NCBI GenBank assembly: GCA_963743275.1 | Contig: CAVUPB010000006.1 | Location: forward strand, 186,001 to 250,000 | Source of the DNA: JALYLC01 sp963743275 | GTDB taxonomy: Bacteria; Actinomycetota; Thermoleophilia; Gaiellales; JALYLC01 | Length of the DNA stretch: 64,000 bases | Reading direction: 5' to 3' | Shown here: piece after piece, positions 35,798-45,374 of the stretch | Numbering within the stretch: position 1 is the first letter of the stretch | How the letters are laid out: each line of letters starts with the position of its first letter | The notes under the pieces: generated by a model | The model's database searches: none | The model's input: only the letters and a program-made list of their open reading frames with translations | What the model was told of the DNA's origin: nothing | Program-made: the position numbers and the translations under genes

Positions 35798-36795
35798 ATG
35801 GGCAGGGCCGTCGCCTTCGAGGACGTGACCGCGCTGATGCGCGTGGCCCGCGCGGCCTCGGATCCTCTGGCGCCCGCGGCGCGCGCCGAGCAGGTGCTCG
35901 CCGAGCTCCAGGGACTCGTGCCGTTCGTGTGCGCGCAGCTCACGCGCTGGGATCCGCTCGAGCGGCGCCACACGACGCTCGCGAGCAGCGGCTATGCCGA
36001 GCCGCTGCTCGATCACCTCGCCGGCGCGAAGTTCGAGGACGAGGTGACGCAGCTCGGCATGCACCGCACACGCCGCCCCATGCGCATGCGCGACCTCCCG
36101 GGCGATCCGGGCGACCTCGCCACGGTCGCCGAGGTGCTCCTGCCCGCGGGGTTCCGCGAGGGCCTCTCGATGTGCCTCGTGACGCGCGCCGGGGCCTACG
36201 CGGGACTGCTCAACCTCTCGACCGACGACCGCCGCCACCCGGACGACCGCGCGCGCGACGCCATCGCGGCACTCAACGAGACGCTCGCGAACGTCGTCGA
36301 CGCGACGCAGGCCCCCCGGACGCTCGCGGCGCTGATCGACCCGGGCACGCCCGCGATCGCGCTCGCGCGCGACGGCACGCCCGTGGAGCTCGCGGGCAGC
36401 GAGCGCGGGGAGGCGCTCGCCGCGGGCTCGCCACTGCTCGATGTGCTCGCGGGCCAGGTGCCGCACGACGGCCACGAGCGCCGCTTCCTGTGGCCCGACG
36501 GCGAGAGCGGCTGGTACCGCGTGCGCATCGTGCCCTGTCTCGACGAGGCCGGCGGGCGCTCGCTCTCGCTCGTCACGGTGCGCCGGTGCAGCACGGTGCT
36601 CGGCCTCACGCGGCGCGAGATCGAGGTGCTGACGCTGCTGGCGGGCGGCGCCTCGAACCCCGCGATCGCGCGCGTGCTGCACGTCAGCCCCCGCACGGTG
36701 GCGACGCACGTCGAGCACATCCTGGAGAAGCTGGACGTCTCGACGCGCGCCGCCGCGGCGGGGCGGGCCGTGCGCGAAGCGCTCGTCCTGCCCTC

Positions 36796-36799
<4 letters not shown>
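35798..36799 (+). CDS. LuxR-family transcriptional regulator with GAF-like sensor
   Basis: A 333-residue regulator. Residues about 25-165 look like a GAF-type sensor (LVPFVCAQLTRWDPLERRHT, AGAYAGLLNLSTDDRRHPDD). A middle part with VELAGSERGEALAAGSPLLD and RRFLWPDGESGWYRVRIVPC looks PAS-like. The C-terminus is a clear LuxR HTH (LGLTRREIEVLTLLAGGASN, VLHVSPRTVATHVEHILEKL). It is a one-component or partner-less regulator; the ligand is unknown. I chose the ATG at 35798. The stop codon TAG overlaps the convergent deacetylase stop within one CTAG palindrome. Confidence 0.87.
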
Positions 36800-37902
<1,103 letters not shown>

Positions 37903-38022
37903 CGTCGACCCCCCTGTCGCTCTGCGGACGCCCAGGATCGAGGATCGGCCGCGCGCGCGCAATCCGTCAGACGACCGATGCCGCAGGCGCCCGGGCCCTC
38001 CGTCAGGGCGTAGAGTTCCGCC

Positions 38023-38316
38023 GTGGCCGAGTTCCGTGTGACGTACTGGCGCGACCTGCCGTCGCTGGTCACCGCGCGGGACGGCGGGCACACGGCCAAG
38101 GCCGCGCTCGACGCGCGTTTCATGGTCGCGATCGACGAGGCCGCCATGCGCCTCGGCGCGACCGATTCGGATGCCTATCTCGCAGGCTGGGCGCAGGGCG
38201 ACTGGGAAGAGCGCAGCGGCAGCCCGGAGGCGGTGGCCGAGGCGGTCGCGCAGGAGCTCGATGCCGAGTACAGCCCGGCGCGCGTGCAGGAGATGCTCGA
38301 CTCGTACGGCACCTGA
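38023..38316 (+). CDS. Small 'virulence factor' family protein (PF13769-like)
   Basis: A 97-residue protein beginning MAEFRVTYWRDLPSLVTARD, with residues 29-60 (LDARFMVAIDEAAMRLGATD followed by SDAYLAGWAQGDW). This matches my memory of the family called 'virulence factor' (PF13769), small proteins of unknown role found in many non-pathogens. The GTG start is at 38023. It is followed after 46 bases by the molybdenum-hydroxylase operon, but there is no clear functional tie. Confidence 0.75.
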   Translation: MAEFRVTYWRDLPSLVTARDGGHTAKAALDARFMVAIDEAAMRLGATDSDAYLAGWAQGDWEERSGSPEAVAEAVAQELDAEYSPARVQEMLDSYGT

Positions 38317-38362
38317 CGCACGCTAGGATCGCGTTCGTTCTCACGATTCCAAGGAGGCAGTG

Positions 38363-40642
38363 TTGGCGACCGTTGCCAAGAGGCGCTTCATCCGTGCAGA
38401 CGGGCCCGACAAGGTCACGGGATCCGGTCGCTACACGGCCGACCTGACCCTGACGGGCATGCTGCACGCGAAGTTCAAGTACGCCGGCGTGACCCACGGC
38501 CGCATCACGCGGCTCGACACGTCCAAGGCCGAGGCGCTTCCGGGCGTGTTCGCCGTGGCGACCCACAAAGACGTCCCCGACGTGCTGTACGGCGACTTCG
38601 TCCAGGACCGCTACCTGTTCTGCAAGGAATACGTGCGCTACGAGGGCGACCTCGTCGCCGCGGTCGCCGCCACGACGCCCGAGATCGCGCAGAAGGCCGT
38701 CGACCTGATCGAGGTCGACTACGAGCGGCTGCCGGTCGTCAACGACATCGAGGAGTCGCTCGCCCCCGGCTCGCCGCTCGTGCATGTCGACTGGGCCTCC
38801 TACGGCGACACCGACGGCATGGTGCGCGACGGCAACGTCGCCTCGCACTCGACGATCGTCAAGGGTGACGTCGAGCAGGGAATGAAGGACGCCGACGTCG
38901 TCGTCAAGAGCCGCTTCGTGGCCGACGGCTCGCACGGCGCGCCGATCGAGCCGCGCGCGATCATCGCCCAGTGGTCGGGCGACCACGTCACGATCTGGAC
39001 GTCGACGCAGGTGCCCTTCTCGGCGCGCAGCGGCGTCATGGACACGCTCGAGCTGCCCGCGAGCAAGGTGCGCATCGTCGTGCCGCTCCTGGGCGGGGGC
39101 TTCGGCGGCAAGTGCGGCTTCCACTTCGAGGCGCACGTCGCCGTGCTCGCACGCAAGTCCGGCCGCCCGGTCAAGCTCGTGTTCTCGCGCCGCGAGGAGT
39201 TCATCGTGCCCGACCGGCGCCGCGAGGGCATGGTCATCGAGATCGAGAGCGGCGTGAAGAAGGACGGGACGATCACCGCCCGCCGCGGCCACCTCGTGAT
39301 CGACAACGGCGCCTACACTGCCGACTCGGCGTTCACGCCCGAGCTCGCCGCGATGCACGTCGCCGGCCCGTACAAGACGGGGAGCGTCCACGTGGACGCG
39401 CAGCTCGTGTACACGAACCACCAGCCCTCGGGCTCGATCCGCGCGCCCACGGCGCCGCAGGCCTGCTGGGCGCTCGAGCAGCACACGGACGAGCTCGCGG
39501 CCGCGATCGGCATGGATCCGGTCGAGTTCCGGCGCAAGAACTGCATCGACACCGGCGACGAGGGGCCGACGCGCCAGAAGTACCTGCCGATCGGGCTGCA
39601 GGAGTGCATCGCGAACGCGGTCGAGATGAGCGGCTACGGCCGTGAGCTGCCCGAGGACGAGGCGATCGGCGTCGCGGTCGGCTGGTGGCCGACGTTTGCG
39701 GTGCCCTCGGGCGCCTACGTCAAGCTCAACGCCGACGGCTCCGGCGTGATCATCACGGGCGCACAGGAGTGCGGCACGGGCTCGGTCATGACGCTGCCGA
39801 TGCTGGCCGCCGACGAGCTCGGCATGCAGCCCGAGGACTTCACGCTCGTCTACCAGGACACCGACGCCGGCCCGTGGGACATGGGCGCGACCGGCTCGCA
39901 GACACTCGTCAACAACGGCCGCGCCGTCGTCGCGGCCGCCAAGCAGGTCGCCGACCAGCTGCGCCAGCTCGCGGCCGACGAGATGGAGGCGGCGGCCGAC
40001 GACATCGAGCTGGTGGACGGTGCCGCGCGCGTCAAGGGCTCGCCCGACCGCAACGTCGCGATCGCCGAGCTCGCGGCCACCGCGCACGGAGGCGAGCTGC
40101 TGCTCGGCACCGGCTCGGGAACGCCGCCGGCCGGGCCCGAGACCGACAACTCGCAGTGTGTCGGCAAGCTGGGCATGGACGCCTGGACGGCGCCTCAGGT
40201 CAGCTGCCACGCCATACGCATCAAGCTCGACCGCGACACCGGCGTGGTGCGCGTGCTCGAGGTCTCGTGCTCGCACGACTCGGGCACGATCATCAACGAG
40301 ACGGGCGCCGAGGGCCAGGTCGAGGGCGGCGTCATGATGGGCATGGGCCAGGCGCTCTCGGAGGGCACGTACTACGACGACGAGGGGCGCCAGCGCAATG
40401 CGGCCCTGCTCGAGTACAAGCTCCAGACGATGCCGGACGCCCCGCCGATCTCCGTGAAGTGGGTGCAGACCAACGCCTCCGACGGCGGGCCGCGCGGTTC
40501 CAAGGGCGTCGCCGAGGCGCCCAACGTCGCCACCGCGGCCGCGATCGCGAACGCGCTCGCGCAGCTCACCGGGGCGCCGCTGCGCAAGCTGCCCATGACC
40601 CCCGAGCGCGTGTGGGAGCACATGCAGGAGACGAGCGCGTGA
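38363..40642 (+). CDS. Molybdenum hydroxylase large subunit (xanthine dehydrogenase/CoxL family)
   Basis: About 759 residues; the molybdopterin-cytosine-dinucleotide-binding subunit of a three-subunit xanthine dehydrogenase-type hydroxylase. N-terminal domain 1: KVTGSGRYTADLTLTGMLHA. Second domain: VVPLLGGGFGGKCGFHFEAH and HQPSGSIRAPTAPQACWALE (substrate-loop region, RAPTAPQ rather than CoxL AYRCSFR, so not a form I CO dehydrogenase). The C-terminal active-site Glu is in GSKGVAEAPN. It hydroxylates a small heterocycle or aldehyde; substrate unknown. AAGGAGG at 38351-38357 has best spacing to TTG at 38363; the GTG at 38360 is the alternative. It overlaps the FAD subunit by 4 bases. Confidence 0.9.
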   Translation: MATVAKRRFIRADGPDKVTGSGRYTADLTLTGMLHAKFKYAGVTHGRITRLDTSKAEALPGVFAVATHKDVPDVLYGDFVQDRYLFCKEYVRYEGDLVAAVAATTPEIAQKAVDLIEVDYERLPVVNDIEESLAPGSPLVHVDWASYGDTDGMVRDGNVASHSTIVKGDVEQGMKDADVVVKSRFVADGSHGAPIEPRAIIAQWSGDHVTIWTSTQVPFSARSGVMDTLELPASKVRIVVPLLGGGFGGKCGFHFEAHVAVLARKSGRPVKLVFSRREEFIVPDRRREGMVIEIESGVKKDGTITARRGHLVIDNGAYTADSAFTPELAAMHVAGPYKTGSVHVDAQLVYTNHQPSGSIRAPTAPQACWALEQHTDELAAAIGMDPVEFRRKNCIDTGDEGPTRQKYLPIGLQECIANAVEMSGYGRELPEDEAIGVAVGWWPTFAVPSGAYVKLNADGSGVIITGAQECGTGSVMTLPMLAADELGMQPEDFTLVYQDTDAGPWDMGATGSQTLVNNGRAVVAAAKQVADQLRQLAADEMEAAADDIELVDGAARVKGSPDRNVAIAELAATAHGGELLLGTGSGTPPAGPETDNSQCVGKLGMDAWTAPQVSCHAIRIKLDRDTGVVRVLEVSCSHDSGTIINETGAEGQVEGGVMMGMGQALSEGTYYDDEGRQRNAALLEYKLQTMPDAPPISVKWVQTNASDGGPRGSKGVAEAPNVATAAAIANALAQLTGAPLRKLPMTPERVWEHMQETSA

Positions 40643-41547
40643 GCTACACCGCTGCACACACCCTCGACGAGGCCCTGGCGGCCGTGGCCTCGGGCGCGCG
40701 CCCGGTCGCGGGCGGCTCCGACCTCGTCGTCGCCGCCCGGCAGGGCAAGTTCCCGCTGCCCGCCAGCCTCGTCGCGATCCACGGCGTCGCCGGGCTCGGC
40801 GACATCTCCGTCGACGGCGGCGACCTCGTGCTCGGCGCGCTCGTCAACCACGCCGACATCGAGTCGAGCGCCGAGGTGGCGGCCGGCTGGACGGGCCTCG
40901 CCGACGGCAGCGCGCTCGTGGGCTCGCCCGCGACGCGCCACGTCGGCACCATCGGCGGCAACATCATGAACTCCTCGCCCGCCATGGACACCGGCGCCCC
41001 GCTGCTCGTGCTGGGCGCGGAGGTCGAGCTGCGCTCGCAGGGCGGCTCGCGCACCGTGGCGCTGTCGGAGCTCTGGACGGGCCCGGGCAAGACGTCCGCG
41101 AAGGACGGCGAGCTGCTCGTGAGCGTGCGCGTGCCGGCCCTGCCGGCGCGCTCGGGCAGCGCGTACCTGCGGCTCGAGTACCGGCGAGCGATGGAGATCG
41201 CCGTCGTCGGCGCCGCTGCCTGCGTCACGCTCAACGGCGACGGCGACGTCGAGGCCTGCCGCATCGCGCTGACCGCGGTGGCGCCGACGATCGTTCGCTC
41301 GCCGGCCGGCGAGGCTGCGATCGTCGGCAAGCCGGTGAGCGAGGAGTCGCTCGCCGCCGTCGCGGCCGGCGCGAGCGCCGACGCCTCGCCGATCAGCGAC
41401 GTCCGCGCCGGCGAGCGCTACCGCCGCCACACGGTGGGCGTCATGGCCCGCCGGGCCGTCGAGACCGCGATCGCACGCGCGCGCGGCGACCATGTCCCCG
41501 TTCCCGCCAACCGCGCCTCGGGCATCGGCGCGCCCCTCGGAGGATGA
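40639..41547 (+). CDS. Molybdenum hydroxylase FAD-binding (medium) subunit
   Basis: A 302-residue FAD-binding PCMH/CoxM-type subunit. FAD motifs are VAGGSDLVVAARQGKFPLPA and the second loop VGSPATRHVGTIGGNIMNSS (TIGGN of the family). C-terminal CO dehydrogenase flavoprotein domain: YRRAMEIAVVGAAACVTLNG. It passes electrons from the iron-sulfur subunit to the acceptor. The GTG start at 40639 overlaps the large-subunit stop by 4 bases; the gene order L-M-S is one of the standard arrangements. Four bases separate it from the small subunit gene. Confidence 0.9.
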   Translation: MSYTAAHTLDEALAAVASGARPVAGGSDLVVAARQGKFPLPASLVAIHGVAGLGDISVDGGDLVLGALVNHADIESSAEVAAGWTGLADGSALVGSPATRHVGTIGGNIMNSSPAMDTGAPLLVLGAEVELRSQGGSRTVALSELWTGPGKTSAKDGELLVSVRVPALPARSGSAYLRLEYRRAMEIAVVGAAACVTLNGDGDVEACRIALTAVAPTIVRSPAGEAAIVGKPVSEESLAAVAAGASADASPISDVRAGERYRRHTVGVMARRAVETAIARARGDHVPVPANRASGIGAPLGG

Positions 41548-41551
41548 GCCG

Positions 41552-42028
41552 ATGAGCGTCTCGATCACCCTGAACGTCAACGGCGTTCCGTATCCCGTGA
41601 GCATCGAGCAGCACCGCACGCTCGTGAGCGTGCTGCGCAACGAGATCGGCCTCACGGGAACCAAGGAGGGCTGCGACGACTGCGAGTGCGGCGCCTGCAT
41701 GGTGCTCGTCGACGGCCGCCCCGTGAACTCCTGCTCCTACCTCGCCGTGCAGACCGACGGCCGCGAGGTCACGACCGTGGAGGGGCTCGGCACCGCCGGC
41801 GCGCCGCATCCGCTGCAGACGAACATCGTCGCCGAGGGCGGCGTGCAGTGCGGCTTCTGCACCCCCGGCATGCTCATCTCGGCGACCGCGCTGCTGGCCC
41901 AGAGCCCGCATCCGAGCGAGGACGAGATCCGCATCGCCCTGGGCGGCAACCTCTGCCGCTGCACCGGGTACCAGAAGATCGTGCGCGCGGTGCAGCGCAC
42001 GGCCGACGAGATGGCCTCGGCACGCTGA
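41552..42028 (+). CDS. Molybdenum hydroxylase [2Fe-2S] (small) subunit
   Basis: A 158-residue subunit carrying both iron-sulfur clusters. The plant-type ferredoxin cluster is C-x4-C-x2-C-x2-C-like (EGCDDCECGACMV), with the last Cys in VNSCSYLA. The C-terminal helical cluster is CGFCTPGM and NLCRCTGYQKI. It relays electrons from the Mo site to the FAD subunit. I chose the ATG at 41552 because GGAGG precedes it at normal spacing and family members begin at this strand; an upstream in-frame ATG at 41492 lies inside the FAD-subunit gene. It is the last gene before a bidirectional hairpin terminator. Confidence 0.93.
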   Translation: MSVSITLNVNGVPYPVSIEQHRTLVSVLRNEIGLTGTKEGCDDCECGACMVLVDGRPVNSCSYLAVQTDGREVTTVEGLGTAGAPHPLQTNIVAEGGVQCGFCTPGMLISATALLAQSPHPSEDEIRIALGGNLCRCTGYQKIVRAVQRTADEMASAR

Positions 42029-42035
42029 ATCGCCC

Positions 42036-42065
42036 GGGTGGGGCCGCCACGGGGCGGCCCCACCC
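42036..42065. terminator. Bidirectional hairpin terminator between convergent genes
   Basis: Perfect 13-base arms (42036-42048 and 42053-42065) around an ACGG loop lie 8 bases after the small-subunit stop and 17 bases before the convergent CAP-protein stop. Very GC-rich, no T-tract; it fits an intrinsic or structure-dependent terminator for both strands. Confidence 0.7.
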
Positions 42066-42081
42066 GCTGCGCGAAGATGGG

Positions 42082-43206
42082 CTAGCCGACGATCAGGCGG
42101 GCGTGGCGCACGAGCGAGACGCCGTGGCGGCCGCTGACCTTGACGGTCACGCGCAGGCTCTCGCCGCGCGCGTCGTCCGGGATCTGCCACGTGCAGGTCG
42201 CCGTGTGCCCGGCGATGTCCCCGCTGCCCGTGAGCGACTTTCCGGAGAGCCGCGCGCGGCACCCGAGCGAGAGCGCGGCGGTCGCGACCGGCACGCGGCC
42301 GAATGACATCCGCACCGCGTACGCGTCGCCGGCATGCGGCTTGGCCGCGTGCATGCGCGCCTTGCGCGTGCTCTTCTTGGCGCCTGCGACCTGGGCCGGC
42401 GTCGACTCGGCGCTCCCGATCTGCGCAGCCTGTGCGGCGAGCGCCGGCGACGGGCTCGGCGAGGCGGGCGCGGGCGGCGCGGGCGACGGCGCAACCGGCG
42501 CGGGCGGGGGCACGAGCGCCGGCGGAGGCGGCGGGGAGGCCGGCGGCGGGGGCGGCGACGCGGGCGGAGGCGGAGGCGGAGGCGGCGATGCCGGGGGCGG
42601 CGGCGGAGCCGGCGGCGGGGGCGGCGGAGACGCGCTGCCGCTCTGCACCGCCGTGCCGAAGTCCTGCACCCAGTAGAGGCGCCCGCCGGAATCGGCGGCG
42701 ACGCCCACGCCGATCGCGAGGAACGACGGGCGGTCGAGGTTCTCGCGGTGGCCCGTGGAGGCGATCCAGGCGTTCATCACATCGGTCGGCGTCGCGTAGC
42801 CGTAGGCGATGTTCTCGCCCCAGCCGAGACTGGCGGAGTAGCCGCAATCCACGGCGCGCTGCGGCGCGGTGCGCGCGACCGGCGGCGCCGGGTCGTCGTG
42901 CGCGAAGTAGTTGTACTGCGCCATGTGGCGCGCCTTCCAGACCGCCGAGTCCGTGAGCGAGCTGTCGAGCGACAGCTGGGACAACCCGAGCGATGCGCGG
43001 CGCTGGTTCGTCAGCGCGACGACCTGCTGGGCGAGCGAGGCATTCGCGGCCGGCCAGGCACCCGGCGTGCACGCAGCGGTCGCGCCGAGCGCGCGCGAGG
43101 AGCGCAGCGCGGGCGCAGCGCCCACGGCGATGCCCACCACGAGCGCGGCGGCAAGCAGGACACGCACCCCAGGCACGCGCCGCCGGTGTGCGGTCAGCGT
43201 TTGCAT
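42082..43206 (-). CDS. Secreted CAP/SCP-domain protein with proline-rich linker
   Basis: A 374-residue exported protein. It has a signal peptide (RRRVPGVRVLLAAALVVGIA followed by VGAAPALRSSRALGA). A CAP/PR-1 domain spans residues about 45-175, with the family landmarks VVALTNQRRASLGLSQLSLD, HMAQYNYFAHDDP and NAWIASTGHRENLDRPSF (GHRENL), and IGVGVAADSGGRLYWVQDFG. A Pro/Ala-rich linker (about 185-250) with runs of five to eight prolines follows, then a basic segment (KKSTRKARMHAAK), then a small beta domain with two Cys (LGCRARL, ATCTWQI) near residues 300-374. CAP proteins bind lipids or act at the envelope. The proline/arginine region probably spans the peptidoglycan. The repeat-rich DNA near 42460-42640 encodes the linker. 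Confidence 0.88.
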   Translation of the reverse strand: MQTLTAHRRRVPGVRVLLAAALVVGIAVGAAPALRSSRALGATAACTPGAWPAANASLAQQVVALTNQRRASLGLSQLSLDSSLTDSAVWKARHMAQYNYFAHDDPAPPVARTAPQRAVDCGYSASLGWGENIAYGYATPTDVMNAWIASTGHRENLDRPSFLAIGVGVAADSGGRLYWVQDFGTAVQSGSASPPPPPPAPPPPPASPPPPPPPPASPPPPPASPPPPPALVPPPAPVAPSPAPPAPASPSPSPALAAQAAQIGSAESTPAQVAGAKKSTRKARMHAAKPHAGDAYAVRMSFGRVPVATAALSLGCRARLSGKSLTGSGDIAGHTATCTWQIPDDARGESLRVTVKVSGRHGVSLVRHARLIVG

Positions 43207-43316
43207 CAACCAGGCCCCTCTCGTCCGACCGTAGCACGCAATTGGTATGGGATTCGGCACGGAAAGAGGGAGCTTCCGGCGGGATCCCGCCGTGGGGTTG
43301 TAGGATCGCTCGCGCC

Positions 43317-45374
43317 GTGAGCGCCACCGCCCGAATCGTCCGCGGGGCCTGCCCGCACGATTGCCCCGATACGTGCGCGCTGCTCGTCGAGGTCGATGCC
43401 TCCGGGCGGGCGACGGCCATCAAGGGCGCGCCCGAGCACCCGGTCACGGCAGGCTTCCTGTGCGGCAAGGTGTCGAACTACCTCGAGCGCGTGTACGCGG
43501 AGGAGCGGCTGCTGCATCCGCTCCTGCGCGACGGCGCGAAGGGCGCGGGCCGCTTCCGCGCAGCCACGTGGGACGAGGCGCTCGACGTCGCGGCCGAGGG
43601 CCTGCAACGTGCGATCGAGCGCCATGGCGGCGCGTCGGTCGTGCCCTACAGCTACCTCGGCACGCAGGGGATCATCCAGGGCGACGTCATGGCCAACCGG
43701 CTGTTCGACGCGCTCGGGGGCTCGACGCTCGTGCGCACGATCTGCGCGAGCGCCGGGGTCGGCGGCACGATCGCGACGAACGGCGCGTCGCCCGAGGTCG
43801 ACCCGGAGGAGTGGGTGCACGCGCGCACGATCGTCGTGTGGGGCTGGAACCCGCTCTCGACGGCGCCGCACCTCTGGCGCTTCATCCTCGAGGCGCGCCG
43901 CCGCGGCGCGCGCCTGATCGTCGTCGACCCGTACCGCAGCCGTACCGCGCGCGTCGCCGACTGGCACCTGCGGCCGCTGCCGGGCACCGACGCCGCGCTC
44001 GCGCTCGGCGTCATGCGCGCGCTGCTCGACGCGGGCCTCGCCGACGAGGGCTGGTGCCGCGCGCACGCGCTCGGCTACGACGAGCTCGTCGAGCGCCTTC
44101 AGGGCGAGACGCTCGAGCTGCAGTCCGCGCGCTGCGGCGTCCCGGCGGACGATCTGCGCGAGCTCGCGCGCGCGCTGGCGCAGGATCAGCCGTCGCTGAT
44201 CCGCCTCGGAGTCGGGGCGCAGCGGCACGCCGGCGCGCCGATCGCCTACCGCACGATCGCCTGCATCCCGGCGCTCGCCGGCTCGTGGCGGCAGCGCGGC
44301 GGAGGCCTCTCGTACATCCCGACGGGCATGTTCGGCGTGCTCGACGACGCGCGGCTCGCGCGGCCGCACCTGCGCGAGGGCCCCGCGCGCTCGCTCAACA
44401 TGTCGCGCATCGGCGAGGCGCTGACGGACCCCGGGCTCGATCCGCCCGTGGCCGCGCTGATCGTCTGGAACTCGAACCCGGCCGCGATCGCGCCCGACCA
44501 GGAACAGGTGCTCGCGGGGCTGCGCCGCGACGACCTCTTCACGATCGTGTGCGAGCAGTTCATGACCGACACGGCCGCCCACGCCGACGTCGTCTTCCCG
44601 GCGACGACCCAGCTCGAGCACCTCGACGTGCTGTGGTCGTGGGGCCACCACTACATCACGCTCAACGAGCCGGCGATCGCGCCGCTCGGCGAGGCGCGCT
44701 CGAACAGCGAGATCTTCCGCCTGCTCGCGCGCAGGCTCGGCCTCACCGACCCCTGCTTCGCCGAGAGCGACGAGGAGATGCTCGCGAGCCTGCTCGACGG
44801 CGACCCCGGGGGCATCGGCCTGGCGGCCCTGCGCGAGCGCGGCTACGCGAAGGTCGATCGCGGCCAGGGCCCGACGCCGCACGCCGAGGGCGGCTTCGGC
44901 ACGCCGTCCGGCAAGCTCGAGCTCCGCTGCGACCGGCTGCTCGACGCGGGCCTCGACCCGCTGCCGTTCTACGACCCGCCCTGCGAGGTCGCCGACGAGC
45001 AGCTCGCGCAGCGCTACCCGCTCGCGCTGCTGACGCCGAAGACGCACCTCTTCCTCAACTCCACGTTCGCGAACGGCCGGCGCCAGCACGCGGCGCAGCC
45101 CGAGCCGTTCGTCGTCATCCACCCCGGCGACGCCGCGGCGCGCGGCATCGCCGACGGCGCGACGGTGCGCGTCGCGAACGACCGCGGCGCCTTCACGTGC
45201 CGCGCCATCGTTTCGGACGACGCACGCGCGGGCGTGCCCGTCGCCCCGATGGGCTGGTGGAACCGCGACTACGCGGGCGGGCGCAGCCCCCAGGCGACGA
45301 CGCCGCAGCGCCTGACGACGCTGCGCGACGCGCCGACGTTCAACGACAACCGCGTCGAGATCGCCCTGGTCTAG
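43317..45374 (+). CDS. Molybdopterin oxidoreductase (DMSO-reductase family) with N-terminal [4Fe-4S] site
   Basis: A 685-residue oxidoreductase. The N-terminal four-Cys [4Fe-4S] motif is C-x3-C-x3-C (ACPHDCPDTCALL) plus a fourth Cys in TAGFLCGKVSNYLERV. Molybdopterin-binding domains follow: ASAGVGGTIATNG, VVWGWNPLSTAPHLWRF, DPYRSRTARVADWHLRPLPG, the ATTQLEHLDVLWSWGHHYIT region, and the C-terminal dinucleotide-binding domain (FVVIHPGDAAARGIADGATV). The family covers formate, nitrate, DMSO and related substrates; the nearest resemblance is the 'molybdopterin-dependent oxidoreductase' type without an obvious partner subunit. GTG start with no clear Shine-Dalgarno. It overlaps the convergent HerA-like gene by 4 bases. 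Confidence 0.88.
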   Translation: MSATARIVRGACPHDCPDTCALLVEVDASGRATAIKGAPEHPVTAGFLCGKVSNYLERVYAEERLLHPLLRDGAKGAGRFRAATWDEALDVAAEGLQRAIERHGGASVVPYSYLGTQGIIQGDVMANRLFDALGGSTLVRTICASAGVGGTIATNGASPEVDPEEWVHARTIVVWGWNPLSTAPHLWRFILEARRRGARLIVVDPYRSRTARVADWHLRPLPGTDAALALGVMRALLDAGLADEGWCRAHALGYDELVERLQGETLELQSARCGVPADDLRELARALAQDQPSLIRLGVGAQRHAGAPIAYRTIACIPALAGSWRQRGGGLSYIPTGMFGVLDDARLARPHLREGPARSLNMSRIGEALTDPGLDPPVAALIVWNSNPAAIAPDQEQVLAGLRRDDLFTIVCEQFMTDTAAHADVVFPATTQLEHLDVLWSWGHHYITLNEPAIAPLGEARSNSEIFRLLARRLGLTDPCFAESDEEMLASLLDGDPGGIGLAALRERGYAKVDRGQGPTPHAEGGFGTPSGKLELRCDRLLDAGLDPLPFYDPPCEVADEQLAQRYPLALLTPKTHLFLNSTFANGRRQHAAQPEPFVVIHPGDAAARGIADGATVRVANDRGAFTCRAIVSDDARAGVPVAPMGWWNRDYAGGRSPQATTPQRLTTLRDAPTFNDNRVEIALV

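Noticed and set aside
43287..43302. Palindrome GGCGGGATCCCGCC upstream of the molybdopterin oxidoreductase as an operator
   Set aside because: Short palindromes of this composition arise easily in GC-rich DNA, and nothing else supports regulatory use.
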